A DNA stretch of 64,000 bases. Source: Actinomycetota bacterium (GTDB taxonomy: Bacteria > Actinomycetota > Coriobacteriia > Anaerosomatales > Anaerosomataceae). Below are positions 34,787 through 42,580 of this stretch, in pieces. The DNA lies in NCBI GenBank assembly GCA_004348925.1, contig RCMX01000001.1, positions 456,966 through 520,965 on the forward strand, given 5' to 3'. Within the stretch, counting starts at the first letter, position 1. Each line of letters begins with the position of its first letter. A program made the translations under genes and the position numbers. The notes under the pieces are model-generated. The model was not told where the DNA came from, made no database searches, and saw nothing but the letters and a program-made list of their open reading frames with translations.

Positions 34787-35250
34787 GAATCCAATCCGCG
34801 CGATTGAACAACCGCAGACGGGAGATTGTGATTGACACCCCGCGTGGCGAGTTCGCATACCCGTATGCTCGCCTTGATCCCGAACCCACGAGTGGCGACC
34901 CGATCGTTGAGTTCTTCATCGATGAGGAACTTGCGGGCATGGCAGTCACCTACGTACTTAGGTCAGGGCGCGACGGATTCGTTCACATGGAAATGGCGTT
35001 CGACTATAACCGGGAGCCCGCATATATGCGCGACATGCTGCTACACCGACTCACGCTGGATGCGCAGCGCAGATTGACAGCAAGCGGCCTGTCAAAGCGA
35101 GAGGTGGCCAGACGCCTCAAGACGTCACCGGCTCAGTTGTATCGGCTTCTTGACCAGACCAACTACGACAAGTCCGTCGACGGGATGCTCGAACTCCTGA
35201 GCGTTCTTGGGTGCGATGTGGAGTTCACCGTGTCCGAGCGCTCGGCGTAG
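34783..35250 (+). CDS. Partner protein with C-terminal XRE-like helix-turn-helix
   Basis: 155 residues. The N-terminal about 95 residues are a beta-rich domain (REIVIDTPRGEFAYPYARL, DPIVEFFIDEELAGMAVTYVL). The C-terminal region LTASGLSKREVARRLKTSPAQLYRLLDQ followed by SVDGMLELLSVLG is a clear phage-repressor-type helix-turn-helix. Start GTG 34783, coupled to the DUF4160 gene. The fit is to an antitoxin/autoregulator with its DNA-binding domain at the C-terminus. The pair sits between the broken wecB copy and the intact gmd. Confidence 0.78.
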   Translation: MRIQSARLNNRRREIVIDTPRGEFAYPYARLDPEPTSGDPIVEFFIDEELAGMAVTYVLRSGRDGFVHMEMAFDYNREPAYMRDMLLHRLTLDAQRRLTASGLSKREVARRLKTSPAQLYRLLDQTNYDKSVDGMLELLSVLGCDVEFTVSERSA

Positions 35251-35321
35251 GACTCGTCCACTGAGAGTTGAGGCCCGTCTGCTATTCTTGGCAGTACCAG
35301 TAACCGTTTCCGGAGGCACCT

Positions 35322-36371
35322 ATGTCGCGCGTTGCACTCATCACCGGCATCACCGGTCAGGACGGTTCGTATCTGGCAGAACTCCTTCTCGGCAAGGGCT
35401 ACGAGGTGCACGGGATCATCCGCCGCGCTTCTACCTTCAACACCGAGCGTATCGATCACCTCTACCACGACCCGCATGAGTCGGGTGCGCGGATGTTCCT
35501 GCACTACGGCGACCTCACCGACGGCACCGGCCTTCGCCGCATCCTGGAGAAGGTGCACCCCGACGAGGTCTACAACCTGGGCGCGCAGTCGCACGTGAAG
35601 GTCTCCTTCGACCAGCCAGAATACACGGCCGACGTGGTGGCCATCGGTACGCTGCGCCTCCTCGACGCCATCCGCGACTACCAGCAGACCTCCGGCAACG
35701 CCGTGCGCTTCTACCAGGCGGGCTCCTCGGAGATGTTCGGCGCCGCTCCGGCACCGCAGGGTCCCGACACGCCTTTTTACCCGCGTAGCCCGTACGCCGT
35801 GTCGAAGGTGGCCGGCTACTGGTACTGCGTGAACTACCGCGAGGCGTACGGCATGTTCATCGCCAACGGCATCCTGTTCAACCACGAGTCGGAGCAGCGT
35901 GGCGAGACGTTCGTCACGCGCAAGATCACGCGCGCTGTCGGCCGCATCAAGCACGGGCTGCAGGAGAAGCTCTACCTGGGCAACCTCGAATCGCGCCGCG
36001 ACTGGGGCTACGCGCCCGACTACGTTGAGGCGATGTGGCTCATGCTGCAGCAAGACGAGCCGGGCGACTATCTGGTGGCCACCGGCGAGGCGTACTCGGT
36101 GCGGCAGTTCGTGGAGTACGCGTTCTCGCTGGCCGGCATGGACTGGAAGCAGTACGTGCAGATCGACCCCCGCTACTACCGTCCCACCGAGGTCGACTAC
36201 CTCCTCGGCGACGCGACGGCCACGCGCGAGAAGCTTGGCTGGGCGCCCAAAGTCGGCTTCGAGGAGCTGGTGGAGCGCATGGTCAACCACGACATGGAGC
36301 TTGCCGCCCAGGAGAAGACCCTGCGCGACGCGGGTCACAAGATCGAGCTGCGAGGCATCGGCCAGGAGTAG
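35322..36371 (+). CDS. gmd: GDP-mannose 4,6-dehydratase
   Basis: 349 residues. Converts GDP-mannose to GDP-4-keto-6-deoxymannose, the precursor of GDP-fucose or GDP-rhamnose. The extended SDR features are complete: [14 protein letters not shown], the RR of [15 protein letters not shown]158-x3-K162 in [12 protein letters not shown], and [16 protein letters not shown] typical of Gmd. GGAGG lies 6 nt before ATG 35322. Its downstream partner fcl at 38433 is separated by the toxin-antitoxin modules, although in most genomes gmd and fcl are adjacent. Confidence 0.97.
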   Translation: MSRVALITGITGQDGSYLAELLLGKGYEVHGIIRRASTFNTERIDHLYHDPHESGARMFLHYGDLTDGTGLRRILEKVHPDEVYNLGAQSHVKVSFDQPEYTADVVAIGTLRLLDAIRDYQQTSGNAVRFYQAGSSEMFGAAPAPQGPDTPFYPRSPYAVSKVAGYWYCVNYREAYGMFIANGILFNHESEQRGETFVTRKITRAVGRIKHGLQEKLYLGNLESRRDWGYAPDYVEAMWLMLQQDEPGDYLVATGEAYSVRQFVEYAFSLAGMDWKQYVQIDPRYYRPTEVDYLLGDATATREKLGWAPKVGFEELVERMVNHDMELAAQEKTLRDAGHKIELRGIGQE

Positions 36372-36388
36372 AGGGCGGGAGTGCAGCG

Positions 36389-36424
36389 TTGCAGTAAGTT
36401 GCCATTTATGGCATGTTATTGCAA
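36389..36424 (+). promoter_or_regulatory. 36-bp dyad operator overlapping the AbiEi start codon
   Basis: Outer arms TTGCAGTAA (36389-36397) and TTATTGCAA (36416-36424, one mismatch) and inner arms TGCCAT (36400-36405) and ATGGCA (36408-36413) share one centre at 36406.5. 14 of 18 positions are symmetric. The element reaches the A of the ATG at 36424 and no Shine-Dalgarno is visible, so the mRNA may be leaderless or nearly so. Confidence 0.7.
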
Positions 36425-37098
36425 TGAAATGGAACGACCTACTCGCCGCCGTTGGTGCTGAGCCACTCTTCGAGACGGGTCTGCTGCTGGTTGGCGATGT
36501 CGATCGCGCAGACGTGGTGCGTCAGCTCTCGCGTTGGACCGCGTCGGGCAAGCTCGTGCAAGTGCGGCGTGGGTTGTACGCCTTCGGAGCGGATCAGGCG
36601 CGCGGTCTGCGAACGGCCGCGCCCGACGAGATCGCGAATCGGCTCGTGCCGGGTTCGTACGTGAGCACAAGCTCAGTGCTTGCGCGTGCTGGATTGATCC
36701 CGGAGTACGTTCCGGTTACAACGTCCATCACGACGGGCCGCCCTCGGCGTTACGTCACACCACTCGGGACGTTCGTCTATCGGCACGTCCGGCCGACGAT
36801 GTTCTGGGGGTTCGAGACTGTCGAATCGGCACCGGGCGTGCGTGCGTATGTTGCCGCGCCCGAGAAGGCCCTCATAGACCTACTCTACCTGGAACGCGAC
36901 GCCGCCGATCCGGCGTATCTGAAGGAGCTGCGAATTCAGAATCTGGACAGGTTGCGTTTGGACGTTCTTGAGACAATGGCGCTGCGCTGTGGAGAGAAGC
37001 GCGTGCTCGTGGCAGTGTCGCAAATTGCGCAGATGGCGCACGACGAACGCACGTCGTACGTGACGTGGACGTCCCATGGGGAGGGCGTGTCGAGATGA
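36424..37098 (+). CDS. AbiEi-like antitoxin/transcriptional regulator
   Basis: 224 residues. An N-terminal winged helix (about 10-75: ETGLLLVGDVDRADVVRQLSRWTASGKLVQVRRGLYAF) is followed by a C-terminal domain with YVSTSSVLARAGLIPEYVP, TTGRPRRYVTPLGTFVYRHV and PEKALIDLLYL, the AbiEi_4-type pattern. In characterised AbiE systems this protein represses its own operon by binding upstream inverted repeats. The ATG lies in the 36-bp dyad. It overlaps the toxin gene by 4 nt (ATGA). Confidence 0.87.
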   Translation: MKWNDLLAAVGAEPLFETGLLLVGDVDRADVVRQLSRWTASGKLVQVRRGLYAFGADQARGLRTAAPDEIANRLVPGSYVSTSSVLARAGLIPEYVPVTTSITTGRPRRYVTPLGTFVYRHVRPTMFWGFETVESAPGVRAYVAAPEKALIDLLYLERDAADPAYLKELRIQNLDRLRLDVLETMALRCGEKRVLVAVSQIAQMAHDERTSYVTWTSHGEGVSR

Positions 37099-37904
37099 AG
37101 CATGAGCTTGCGGAATACGTCCGGCAGGCACCTGAGGGGTTCGGGTATTCCGTTGCGCGTGAGTACCTTCAAGCCCGCATACTGCAGCACATCGGGCTGT
37201 CGGGTCAGATGACATCGCTCGCGTTCACGGGAGGCACAGCTCTTCGATTCCTCTACGCAGTGCCGCGCTACTCGGAGGACCTCGATTTCGCGCTGGAGGC
37301 GAACCGGGAGGAGTATGCGTTCCAGGACATGCTGAGGGTCATTGAGCGTGGCTTCGAGCGCGAGGGCTACGAGACCGAGATCAAACACCAGGCGGCACGG
37401 AGCGCAGTCGACAAGGCCTTTGTGAAGTTCCCGGGGCTGTTGCACGAAGTCGGTCTTTCGCCGCATACGAGCGAGGTGCTGAGCGTGAAGGTCGAGGTTG
37501 ACACCAACCCGCCTGCCGGTGCCGTCTCACAGGTGAGCGAGGTGCGCAGATTCGTACTCGTAAGGATCTATCACCATGACCGCGCAACGCTGCTGGCGGG
37601 GAAGATCGCCGCGGTCTTGATGCGCCAGTACACGAAAGGCCGCGATTTGTACGACCTCATGTGGTACCTCTCGGACAGGTCGTGGCCCTCGCCGAATCTG
37701 GTTCTGCTGCGCAGCGCGGCGGAGCAGGGCGGCTGGGATGATCCGGGCAACCTCGACGAGGCGGGGTGGCGAGCGGCCGTGCTGCGACGCCTCGATGGCG
37801 TGGATTGGCCCAAGGCGAGAACCGAGGCAGTGCAATTCCTGGAGAGGCCGCTTGAGGCCGACCTGCTTGAATACGCTACCTTCTCACGCCTGCTTGGATC
37901 CTAG
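37095..37904 (+). CDS. AbiEii-like nucleotidyltransferase toxin
   Basis: 269 residues. The nucleotidyltransferase core is FTGGTALRFLYAVPRYSEDLDFAL (about residues 47-70), with the GG(T/S) loop and the DxD metal ligands; later conserved stretches are VKVEVDTNPP and LLAGKIAAVLMRQYTKGRDLYDLMWYL. AbiEii/MenT-type toxins transfer nucleotides, in studied cases to tRNA, and act in phage defence by growth arrest. All core motifs look intact, so the module should be functional. ATG 37095 overlaps the antitoxin stop. The next gene remnant begins directly after its stop. Confidence 0.87.
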   Translation: MKHELAEYVRQAPEGFGYSVAREYLQARILQHIGLSGQMTSLAFTGGTALRFLYAVPRYSEDLDFALEANREEYAFQDMLRVIERGFEREGYETEIKHQAARSAVDKAFVKFPGLLHEVGLSPHTSEVLSVKVEVDTNPPAGAVSQVSEVRRFVLVRIYHHDRATLLAGKIAAVLMRQYTKGRDLYDLMWYLSDRSWPSPNLVLLRSAAEQGGWDDPGNLDEAGWRAAVLRRLDGVDWPKARTEAVQFLERPLEADLLEYATFSRLLGS

Positions 37905-38030
37905 CGGCGCACATTGCTGCGACGCGCACGAGGTGGGCACGACCTGGCGGACCTCGTTGGGCGGATTCCCGCAGCCCACGCCGCCGACGAAGTTGAGTGG
38001 GGTCCCGCCGAGGGCAAGGAGGTCTGGTAG
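37905..38030 (+). pseudogene. MazE antitoxin remnant (C-terminal part)
   Basis: In the frame of the AbiEii stop, codons 37905-38030 read GGHDLADLVGRIPAAHAADE followed by VEWGPAEGKEVW and TAG. This matches the MazE C-terminal toxin-binding tail (LaeLV...EidwG...GkE.W). The N-terminal DNA-binding part is missing, presumably lost when the AbiE genes inserted. No start codon with a ribosome binding site was found. Confidence 0.75.
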
Positions 38031-38278
38031 ATGCCTCCGCACGTTCCGCACAAAGGTGATTTCATTGCGCCAACGTCCGATCCGCAGGCCGGTCCAACAC
38101 GTACCGCGGCTACCCGTTTCACGTGCAAATCCCAACAGGTGAGGCGATCACCGGCGGCGTCATGGCCGAGCAGGTGAAGTCAGTGGACTATCGCGTGTGC
38201 GGAGCCAAGCTCATCGCACCAGCGCCGCTAGCGGTCGTTGATGAGGTGCTGTCGATCTTGGACGCATGCATGTACTAA
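38031..38278 (+). pseudogene. MazF/PemK toxin remnant with internal deletion
   Basis: ATG 38031 directly follows the MazE' stop and reads MPPHVPHKGDFIAPTSDPQAG, the MazF N-terminus. At about 38091-38100 the similarity jumps to another frame that encodes the C-terminal half (RGYPFHVQIPTGEAITGG, then VMAEQVKSVDYR and [11 protein letters not shown]) up to TAA 38276-38278. The central strand with the catalytic Arg and the PIT motif region is absent. The product is therefore dead. Both partners being damaged suggests an old module displaced by the AbiE pair. Confidence 0.78.
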
Positions 38279-38432
38279 GTGCCACCGGACCCACTCTGCG
38301 GCATATCGAATTCCATCGATGTGCTGCAAAAGGGCCCCCGCGCCCGGGCCCCGCTCAGCACTCTCGTACGCGCCCGTCGCAAAAGTCGTAAGATTGAACC
38401 AACACGACGCCATCCATCGGAAGGTCTCACGC
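38279..38432. other. Intergenic leader of fcl
   Basis: 155 nt with a G/C-rich self-complementary stretch (GGGCCC at about 38334 and again at about 38346), possibly a terminator for the preceding genes, and a TAAGAT -10-like box at 38389-38394 without a good -35. No gene was seen. Confidence 0.35.
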
Positions 38433-39371
38433 ATGATCAGGTCGAGCCGCATCTACGTTGCCGGGCACCGCGGGCTTGTCGGCGGCGCGATCATGCGTCG
38501 CATCGAGCGCCAGGGCTACGAGACCATCCTCACCCGCACGCACGACGAACTCGACCTTGCCGATCAGCGCGCCGTCAACGAGTTCTTCGACCAGCAGCGC
38601 CCCGAGTACGTCTTCCTCGCCGCGGCGAAGGTCGGCGGCATCATGGCCAACAGCACCTACCCCGCGGACTTCATCCGCGAGAACCTGCTCATCCAGACCA
38701 ACGTCATCGAAGCCGCGTATCGCAGCGGCGTGCGCAAGCTGCTCTTCCTCGGCAGCAGCTGCATCTACCCCAAGCTCGCCCCGCAGCCCATCAAAGAGGA
38801 GTACCTGCTCACCGGCCTGCTCGAGCCCACCAACAAGGCGTACGCGATCGCCAAGATCGCCGGCCTCACGATGGTGGACGCCTACCGCGAGCAGTTTGGC
38901 TTCAACGCCGTTTCGCTCATGCCCACCAACCTCTACGGACCGGGCGACAACTTCGACCTTGAGTCCTCGCACGTCTTGCCCGCGCTCATCCGCAAGTTCC
39001 ACGAGGCCAAGCTCACCGGGGCGCCGACAGTCACGGTGTGGGGCACCGGCACGCCTCGGCGGGAGTTCCTGCACGTGGACGACCTCGCCGACGCCGCCGC
39101 CTTCATCATGGACAAGTACGACGGCGGCGATATCCTGAACATCGGCGTCGGCGAAGACGTGAGCATCGGGGAGCTTGCCGCACTCGTCGCGCAGATCGTC
39201 GGCTACGAGGGCGAGATCGTCTTCGACACCTCCAAGCCCGACGGCACCCCTCGCAAGCTGCTGGACAACTCGCGGCTGCTTTCGCTCGGCTGGCGTCCCA
39301 AGATCGGGCTCAAGGATGGTATCGTGTCCACGTACAAGTGGTACGTGAACAACGGCACGCGGCAAAGTTAG
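38433..39371 (+). CDS. fcl: GDP-L-fucose synthase
   Basis: 312 residues. Epimerises and reduces GDP-4-keto-6-deoxymannose with NADPH to GDP-L-fucose, directly after Gmd. Motifs: [13 protein letters not shown] (cofactor loop), [27 protein letters not shown] with the catalytic Ser/Cys, and YAIAK (YxxxK), all typical of Fcl/WcaG. ATG 38433 follows GGAAGG at 7-9 nt. The frame is open back to 38238 but that part contains the mazF remnant. It is followed 23 nt later by the initiating sugar transferase. Confidence 0.96.
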   Translation: MIRSSRIYVAGHRGLVGGAIMRRIERQGYETILTRTHDELDLADQRAVNEFFDQQRPEYVFLAAAKVGGIMANSTYPADFIRENLLIQTNVIEAAYRSGVRKLLFLGSSCIYPKLAPQPIKEEYLLTGLLEPTNKAYAIAKIAGLTMVDAYREQFGFNAVSLMPTNLYGPGDNFDLESSHVLPALIRKFHEAKLTGAPTVTVWGTGTPRREFLHVDDLADAAAFIMDKYDGGDILNIGVGEDVSIGELAALVAQIVGYEGEIVFDTSKPDGTPRKLLDNSRLLSLGWRPKIGLKDGIVSTYKWYVNNGTRQS

Positions 39372-39394
39372 GTCGACAACGGGGGGAGTCGTTG

Positions 39395-40858
39395 GTGACC
39401 GAGGATCAGTCCTCCGGGTTCCTGGAGCGCGACCGACGTAAGGCGCTTATCACAGCACTGCTCGTAGCCAGCGATGTCGCGGCGTTGTTGTCCGCCACGT
39501 TGCTGGCGACGTATCTGCGCTTCAACACCTTCTCCAGCTACGCGGGGTTCGAGAACATCTCGGGCCATATCACCTACTACGAGGTCGCCCTGGCGGTCTC
39601 GGCGGTGTGGCTCGTCTTCCTGTGGGCGGAGCACCTTTACGACCTCGAGCGCCTCACCTGGGGCGCCGGCGAGTTCTCGCGCGTCATGCGCGCGCTTGCG
39701 ATGGGCGTCGTCGGTTTCATCCTCCTCACGTTCGTGATGAAGACGCCCGGTCTTTCGCGCGTGTGGACGGTGCTCGCGTTCGTGCTCGCCGTCGTCTTCG
39801 TGTGCACGGGGCGTGTGGGCATCCGTGTGTTCCTTGCTCGCAAGCGCAGGCGCGGGCGGTTGCGCAGGCGCACCATCATCGTCGGCTCCAATGCCGAGGC
39901 CGCCAGCATCACGCGTACCCTGCTCCGCCATCCCGAGACGGGCCTCACGCCCATCGGATGCCTCGAGTCCTCGCGAGAGGACGTGCTCCCGCTTAACTAC
40001 TGCGCCGGTATGGTGCCGTCGTTCGGCTCGGCGTGGAACCTCCCCGCTATCATCCGGGAGCATCGTGGCGACACCGTCATCATCGTGTCCTCGGCCTTCG
40101 ACCACGACGTCCTGGCCCGGCTGATCGCCCAGCTGCGTGGCATCGACGTCTCCATCCACATCGCGTCGGGGCTCTCCGACGTCCTCTCGTCGCGCGTGCT
40201 CATGCGCGAGATCGCCGGCGTGCCGCTCGTGACCGTCCAGCCGGTGTCGCTCTCGCGGGGCAACCTGCTCACGAAGCGTATCTTCGACATCGCGGTCGCC
40301 TCGGCGGTGGTGCTCATCGGACTGCCGGTGTGGCTGCTGCTCATGCTCGCCATCCGCATCGACTCGCCCGGACCGATCTTCTACCGCCAGAAACGCGTAG
40401 GGGAGAACGGTGCCGAGTTCGAGATGTTCAAGTTCCGTTCGATGTGCATCGATGCCGAGGAGCGCCTGAAGGCGCTTCAGGAGGCGAACGAAGCGACCGG
40501 CCCGCTCTTCAAGATGAAGGACGATCCGCGCATCACGCGCATAGGCAAGTGGATGCGGAAGTTCTCGATCGACGAGTTTCCGCAGCTGCTCAACGTGCTC
40601 AAGGGCGAGATGTCGCTTGTGGGACCGCGGCCGCCGCTGCCGGGAGAGACCGTGCAGTACAACGACTACCACTGGCGCCGCATGGAGGTGCCGCCCGGCA
40701 TGACGGGGCTGTGGCAGGTCTCGGGACGCTCCTCGCTCACCTTCGAAGAGATGGTGCAGCTCGACCTGTTCTACATCGAGAACTGGAGCGTGGGTTTCGA
40801 CATCTCGCTCCTCACCCGCACCGTCCCGGCGGTGCTGTTTGCGCGCGGAGCGTATTAG
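39395..40858 (+). CDS. Polyprenyl-phosphate sugar-1-phosphate transferase (WcaJ/WbaP type)
   Basis: 487 residues. Four N-terminal TM helices (about 15-125), a CoA-binding-like Rossmann domain (TIIVGSNAEAASITRTLLRHPETG), a TM hairpin at about 300-320 and the catalytic bacterial sugar transferase domain: KRIFDIAVASAVVLIGLPVWLLLM, DSPGPIFYRQKRVGENG, FKFRSM, KWMRKFSIDEFPQLLNVLKGEMSLVGPRPPLPGE, and GLWQVSGRS. It transfers the first sugar phosphate to undecaprenyl phosphate and starts repeat-unit assembly. GTG 39395 is 6 nt after GGGGGGAG; the frame is open upstream in the shadow of fcl. It is the last biosynthetic gene of the locus. Confidence 0.93.
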   Translation: MTEDQSSGFLERDRRKALITALLVASDVAALLSATLLATYLRFNTFSSYAGFENISGHITYYEVALAVSAVWLVFLWAEHLYDLERLTWGAGEFSRVMRALAMGVVGFILLTFVMKTPGLSRVWTVLAFVLAVVFVCTGRVGIRVFLARKRRRGRLRRRTIIVGSNAEAASITRTLLRHPETGLTPIGCLESSREDVLPLNYCAGMVPSFGSAWNLPAIIREHRGDTVIIVSSAFDHDVLARLIAQLRGIDVSIHIASGLSDVLSSRVLMREIAGVPLVTVQPVSLSRGNLLTKRIFDIAVASAVVLIGLPVWLLLMLAIRIDSPGPIFYRQKRVGENGAEFEMFKFRSMCIDAEERLKALQEANEATGPLFKMKDDPRITRIGKWMRKFSIDEFPQLLNVLKGEMSLVGPRPPLPGETVQYNDYHWRRMEVPPGMTGLWQVSGRSSLTFEEMVQLDLFYIENWSVGFDISLLTRTVPAVLFARGAY

Positions 40859-41017
40859 CGGTACCACGACCTGGGGGGATCCATGAAGCGGTTTCAGTTG
40901 TTGATCGCGTGCGCGGTAATGGCTGCTCTGCCTCGGTCGTGAAGGGCTCTGTCATGGCGTCCGCAAAGACTGCACTTTCTCTCGCGCCATAGGCGCAACA
41001 CCACATCTACGCACGAA

Positions 41018-41046
41018 CAGGGAGCCTCAGGGTTCCCTGCTTGCGT
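41018..41046 (+). terminator. Hairpin downstream of the polysaccharide locus
   Basis: CAGGGAGCC (41018-41026) pairs with GGTTCCCTG (41031-41039) around a TCAG tetraloop, with one G-U pair, followed by CTTGCGTT. Probably the end of the locus transcript. Confidence 0.6.
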
Positions 41047-41203
41047 TCGCGTGAGTGAAACCACTCGCAACTTGCACGAGTGATGCGCTTCACATGCGGG
41101 GGGTGTGTGTCGTCATGCTAGGCGATGCGTATTTCATGCGTTATTGTTGGCGAAACGGTCACGCAACACAGGATTGCCAGAGTTTGCATGTGCGACCGAA
41201 GGG

Positions 41204-41242
41204 GGACCCGTGCCTGCCGGGACGGCGAGTCCGGGCGGGTCC
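41204..41242 (+). promoter_or_regulatory. Stem-loop in the leader of the amide transporter operon
   Basis: GGACCCG (41204-41210) pairs perfectly with CGGGTCC (41236-41242), with an inner GGAC/GTCC helix. It lies 17 nt upstream of the ribosome binding site GGAGGG (41260-41265) of the first gene. Confidence 0.4.
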
Positions 41243-41274
41243 GGCTCCGAAGCGACAACGGAGGGCGGAACGGT

Positions 41275-42471
41275 ATGAAACGATTGGGAGCAGTGGTATG
41301 TCTGGTGCTGGCGGTGGCGCTCGTCCTTCCGGGATGCGCGGCCAAGGACGGCACGGGCGGCAAGGACGCTAGCGACAAGATCGTCATCGGCGCGGCCCTG
41401 TGCCAGACCGGCATCCAGGCCCCTCTCGATGAGCCCGCGCTTCGCGGCGCGCAGCTTGCCGTTGACGAGCTCAACGCCAACGGCGGTATCCTCGGCAAGC
41501 AGGTAGAGCTTGTCGCGCTCGACGGCAAGAGCGACCCGGTGACGGTCGGCAATGTCGCCAAGCAGCTCATCGACGATGGCGCCAAGGCGATCATCGCGCC
41601 GAGCGACTTCGACTTCGGTGGACCGGCAAGCCGCGAGGCGCAGAAGGCCGGCATCGTCGGCATCTCGCCGTGCGCAAGCTCGCCGCTCTACGGCTCGGCA
41701 GCGCTGGGTGACAAGCAGTTCACCCTCTCCATGTGGAACACCACCATGGGCGCCGTCACCGCCGAGTACGCGTACAACGAAAAGGGCTGGCGTACCGTGT
41801 ACGTCATCACCGACGACTTCATCGACTACACGAAGTCGCTTTCGAAGTACTTCATCGTGCGGTTCGAGGAGCTTGGCGGCAAGGTCGTCTTCGAGGACAC
41901 CTACACGCAGGGCCAGGCCGACGTCTCGGCGCAGCTTGCCCGCATCAAGGCGCTCCCCGAGAAGCCTGACTTCATCTACATCTCCTCGTACATGCCCGAC
42001 CTTGCGCTCATGATCCGCACCCTGCGTGAGAGCGGCGTGACGCAGCCGGTCGTCGGCGGCGACTCGTACGACGATCCGTCGCTGTTCGAGGCGCTGGGCA
42101 CGCAGTACGGCAGCGATGTCTACTTCGACACGCACGGCTACCTCTCCGACGAGGCCAACCCCAAGTACAGCGAGTTCGCGGCCGCGTACGAGAAGAAGTT
42201 CAAGACCGCCCCCGAGGCCGTCTGGATCATGCCGGGCTACGACGTGGTCATGGTCATCGCCCAGGCGATGGAGAAGGCCGGCAGCACCGATGGGGCCGCC
42301 GTGGCCAAGGCTATGGAGACCAACACGTTCGATCTGTTCACCGGCAAGCTGAAGTGGTCGGATGCAGCCTCCGGGCATGAGCCCAACAAGGCCGCGGCCA
42401 TGGTCTCGCTCACCGAAGGCAAGCCGAAGTTCCTCGGCTGGGTCATTCCCGAGAAGATCCCGGCTCCGTAA
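41275..42471 (+). CDS. ABC transporter substrate-binding lipoprotein (branched-chain amino acid/amide type)
   Basis: 398 residues. Signal peptide MKRLGAVVCLVLAVALVLPGC with lipobox LPGC (lipidated Cys at 21). The mature part is a type I periplasmic-binding fold of the LivJ/AmiC group: IVIGAALCQTGIQAPLDEPALRGAQLAVDELNANGGILGKQVELVALDGKSDP, followed by IIAPSDFDFG, and VVGGDSYDDPSLFEALG later. It delivers the ligand to the permease encoded downstream. Because the operon ends in a formamidase/acetamidase, the ligand may be a short amide or urea rather than Leu/Ile/Val. ATG 41275 follows GGAGGGCGG. Confidence 0.93.
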   Translation: MKRLGAVVCLVLAVALVLPGCAAKDGTGGKDASDKIVIGAALCQTGIQAPLDEPALRGAQLAVDELNANGGILGKQVELVALDGKSDPVTVGNVAKQLIDDGAKAIIAPSDFDFGGPASREAQKAGIVGISPCASSPLYGSAALGDKQFTLSMWNTTMGAVTAEYAYNEKGWRTVYVITDDFIDYTKSLSKYFIVRFEELGGKVVFEDTYTQGQADVSAQLARIKALPEKPDFIYISSYMPDLALMIRTLRESGVTQPVVGGDSYDDPSLFEALGTQYGSDVYFDTHGYLSDEANPKYSEFAAAYEKKFKTAPEAVWIMPGYDVVMVIAQAMEKAGSTDGAAVAKAMETNTFDLFTGKLKWSDAASGHEPNKAAAMVSLTEGKPKFLGWVIPEKIPAP

Positions 42472-42580
42472 GCGCTACCGCACCACCGTATCGAATGACG
42501 CCAGGGGGGAGTCCGTTCGCGGGCTCTCCCCTGGGCTGAACTGTACTGCAGCGATTCAGCTCCAACCCCTGGAGGGGTGA

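Larger units (their letters stand above)
40859..41274. other. Intergenic region before the amide transporter
   Basis: About 415 nt. ATG 40883 with GGGGGG upstream opens MKRFQLLIACAVMAALPRS and stops at 40940-40942; another frame continues with an Ala-rich signal-peptide-like stretch. It looks like the start of a lost secreted protein, but the evidence is thin. A hairpin at 41018 follows, then GAGTG (41053-41057), CACTC (41062-41066) and CGAGTG (41077-41082), which can pair in two exclusive ways, and the stem at 41204. Confidence 0.4.

Noticed and set aside
40883-40942. Small secreted peptide MKRFQLLIACAVMAALPRS
   Set aside because: Good start signal but stops within a signal-peptide-like core and another frame continues similarly; more likely a decayed gene start than a real peptide.
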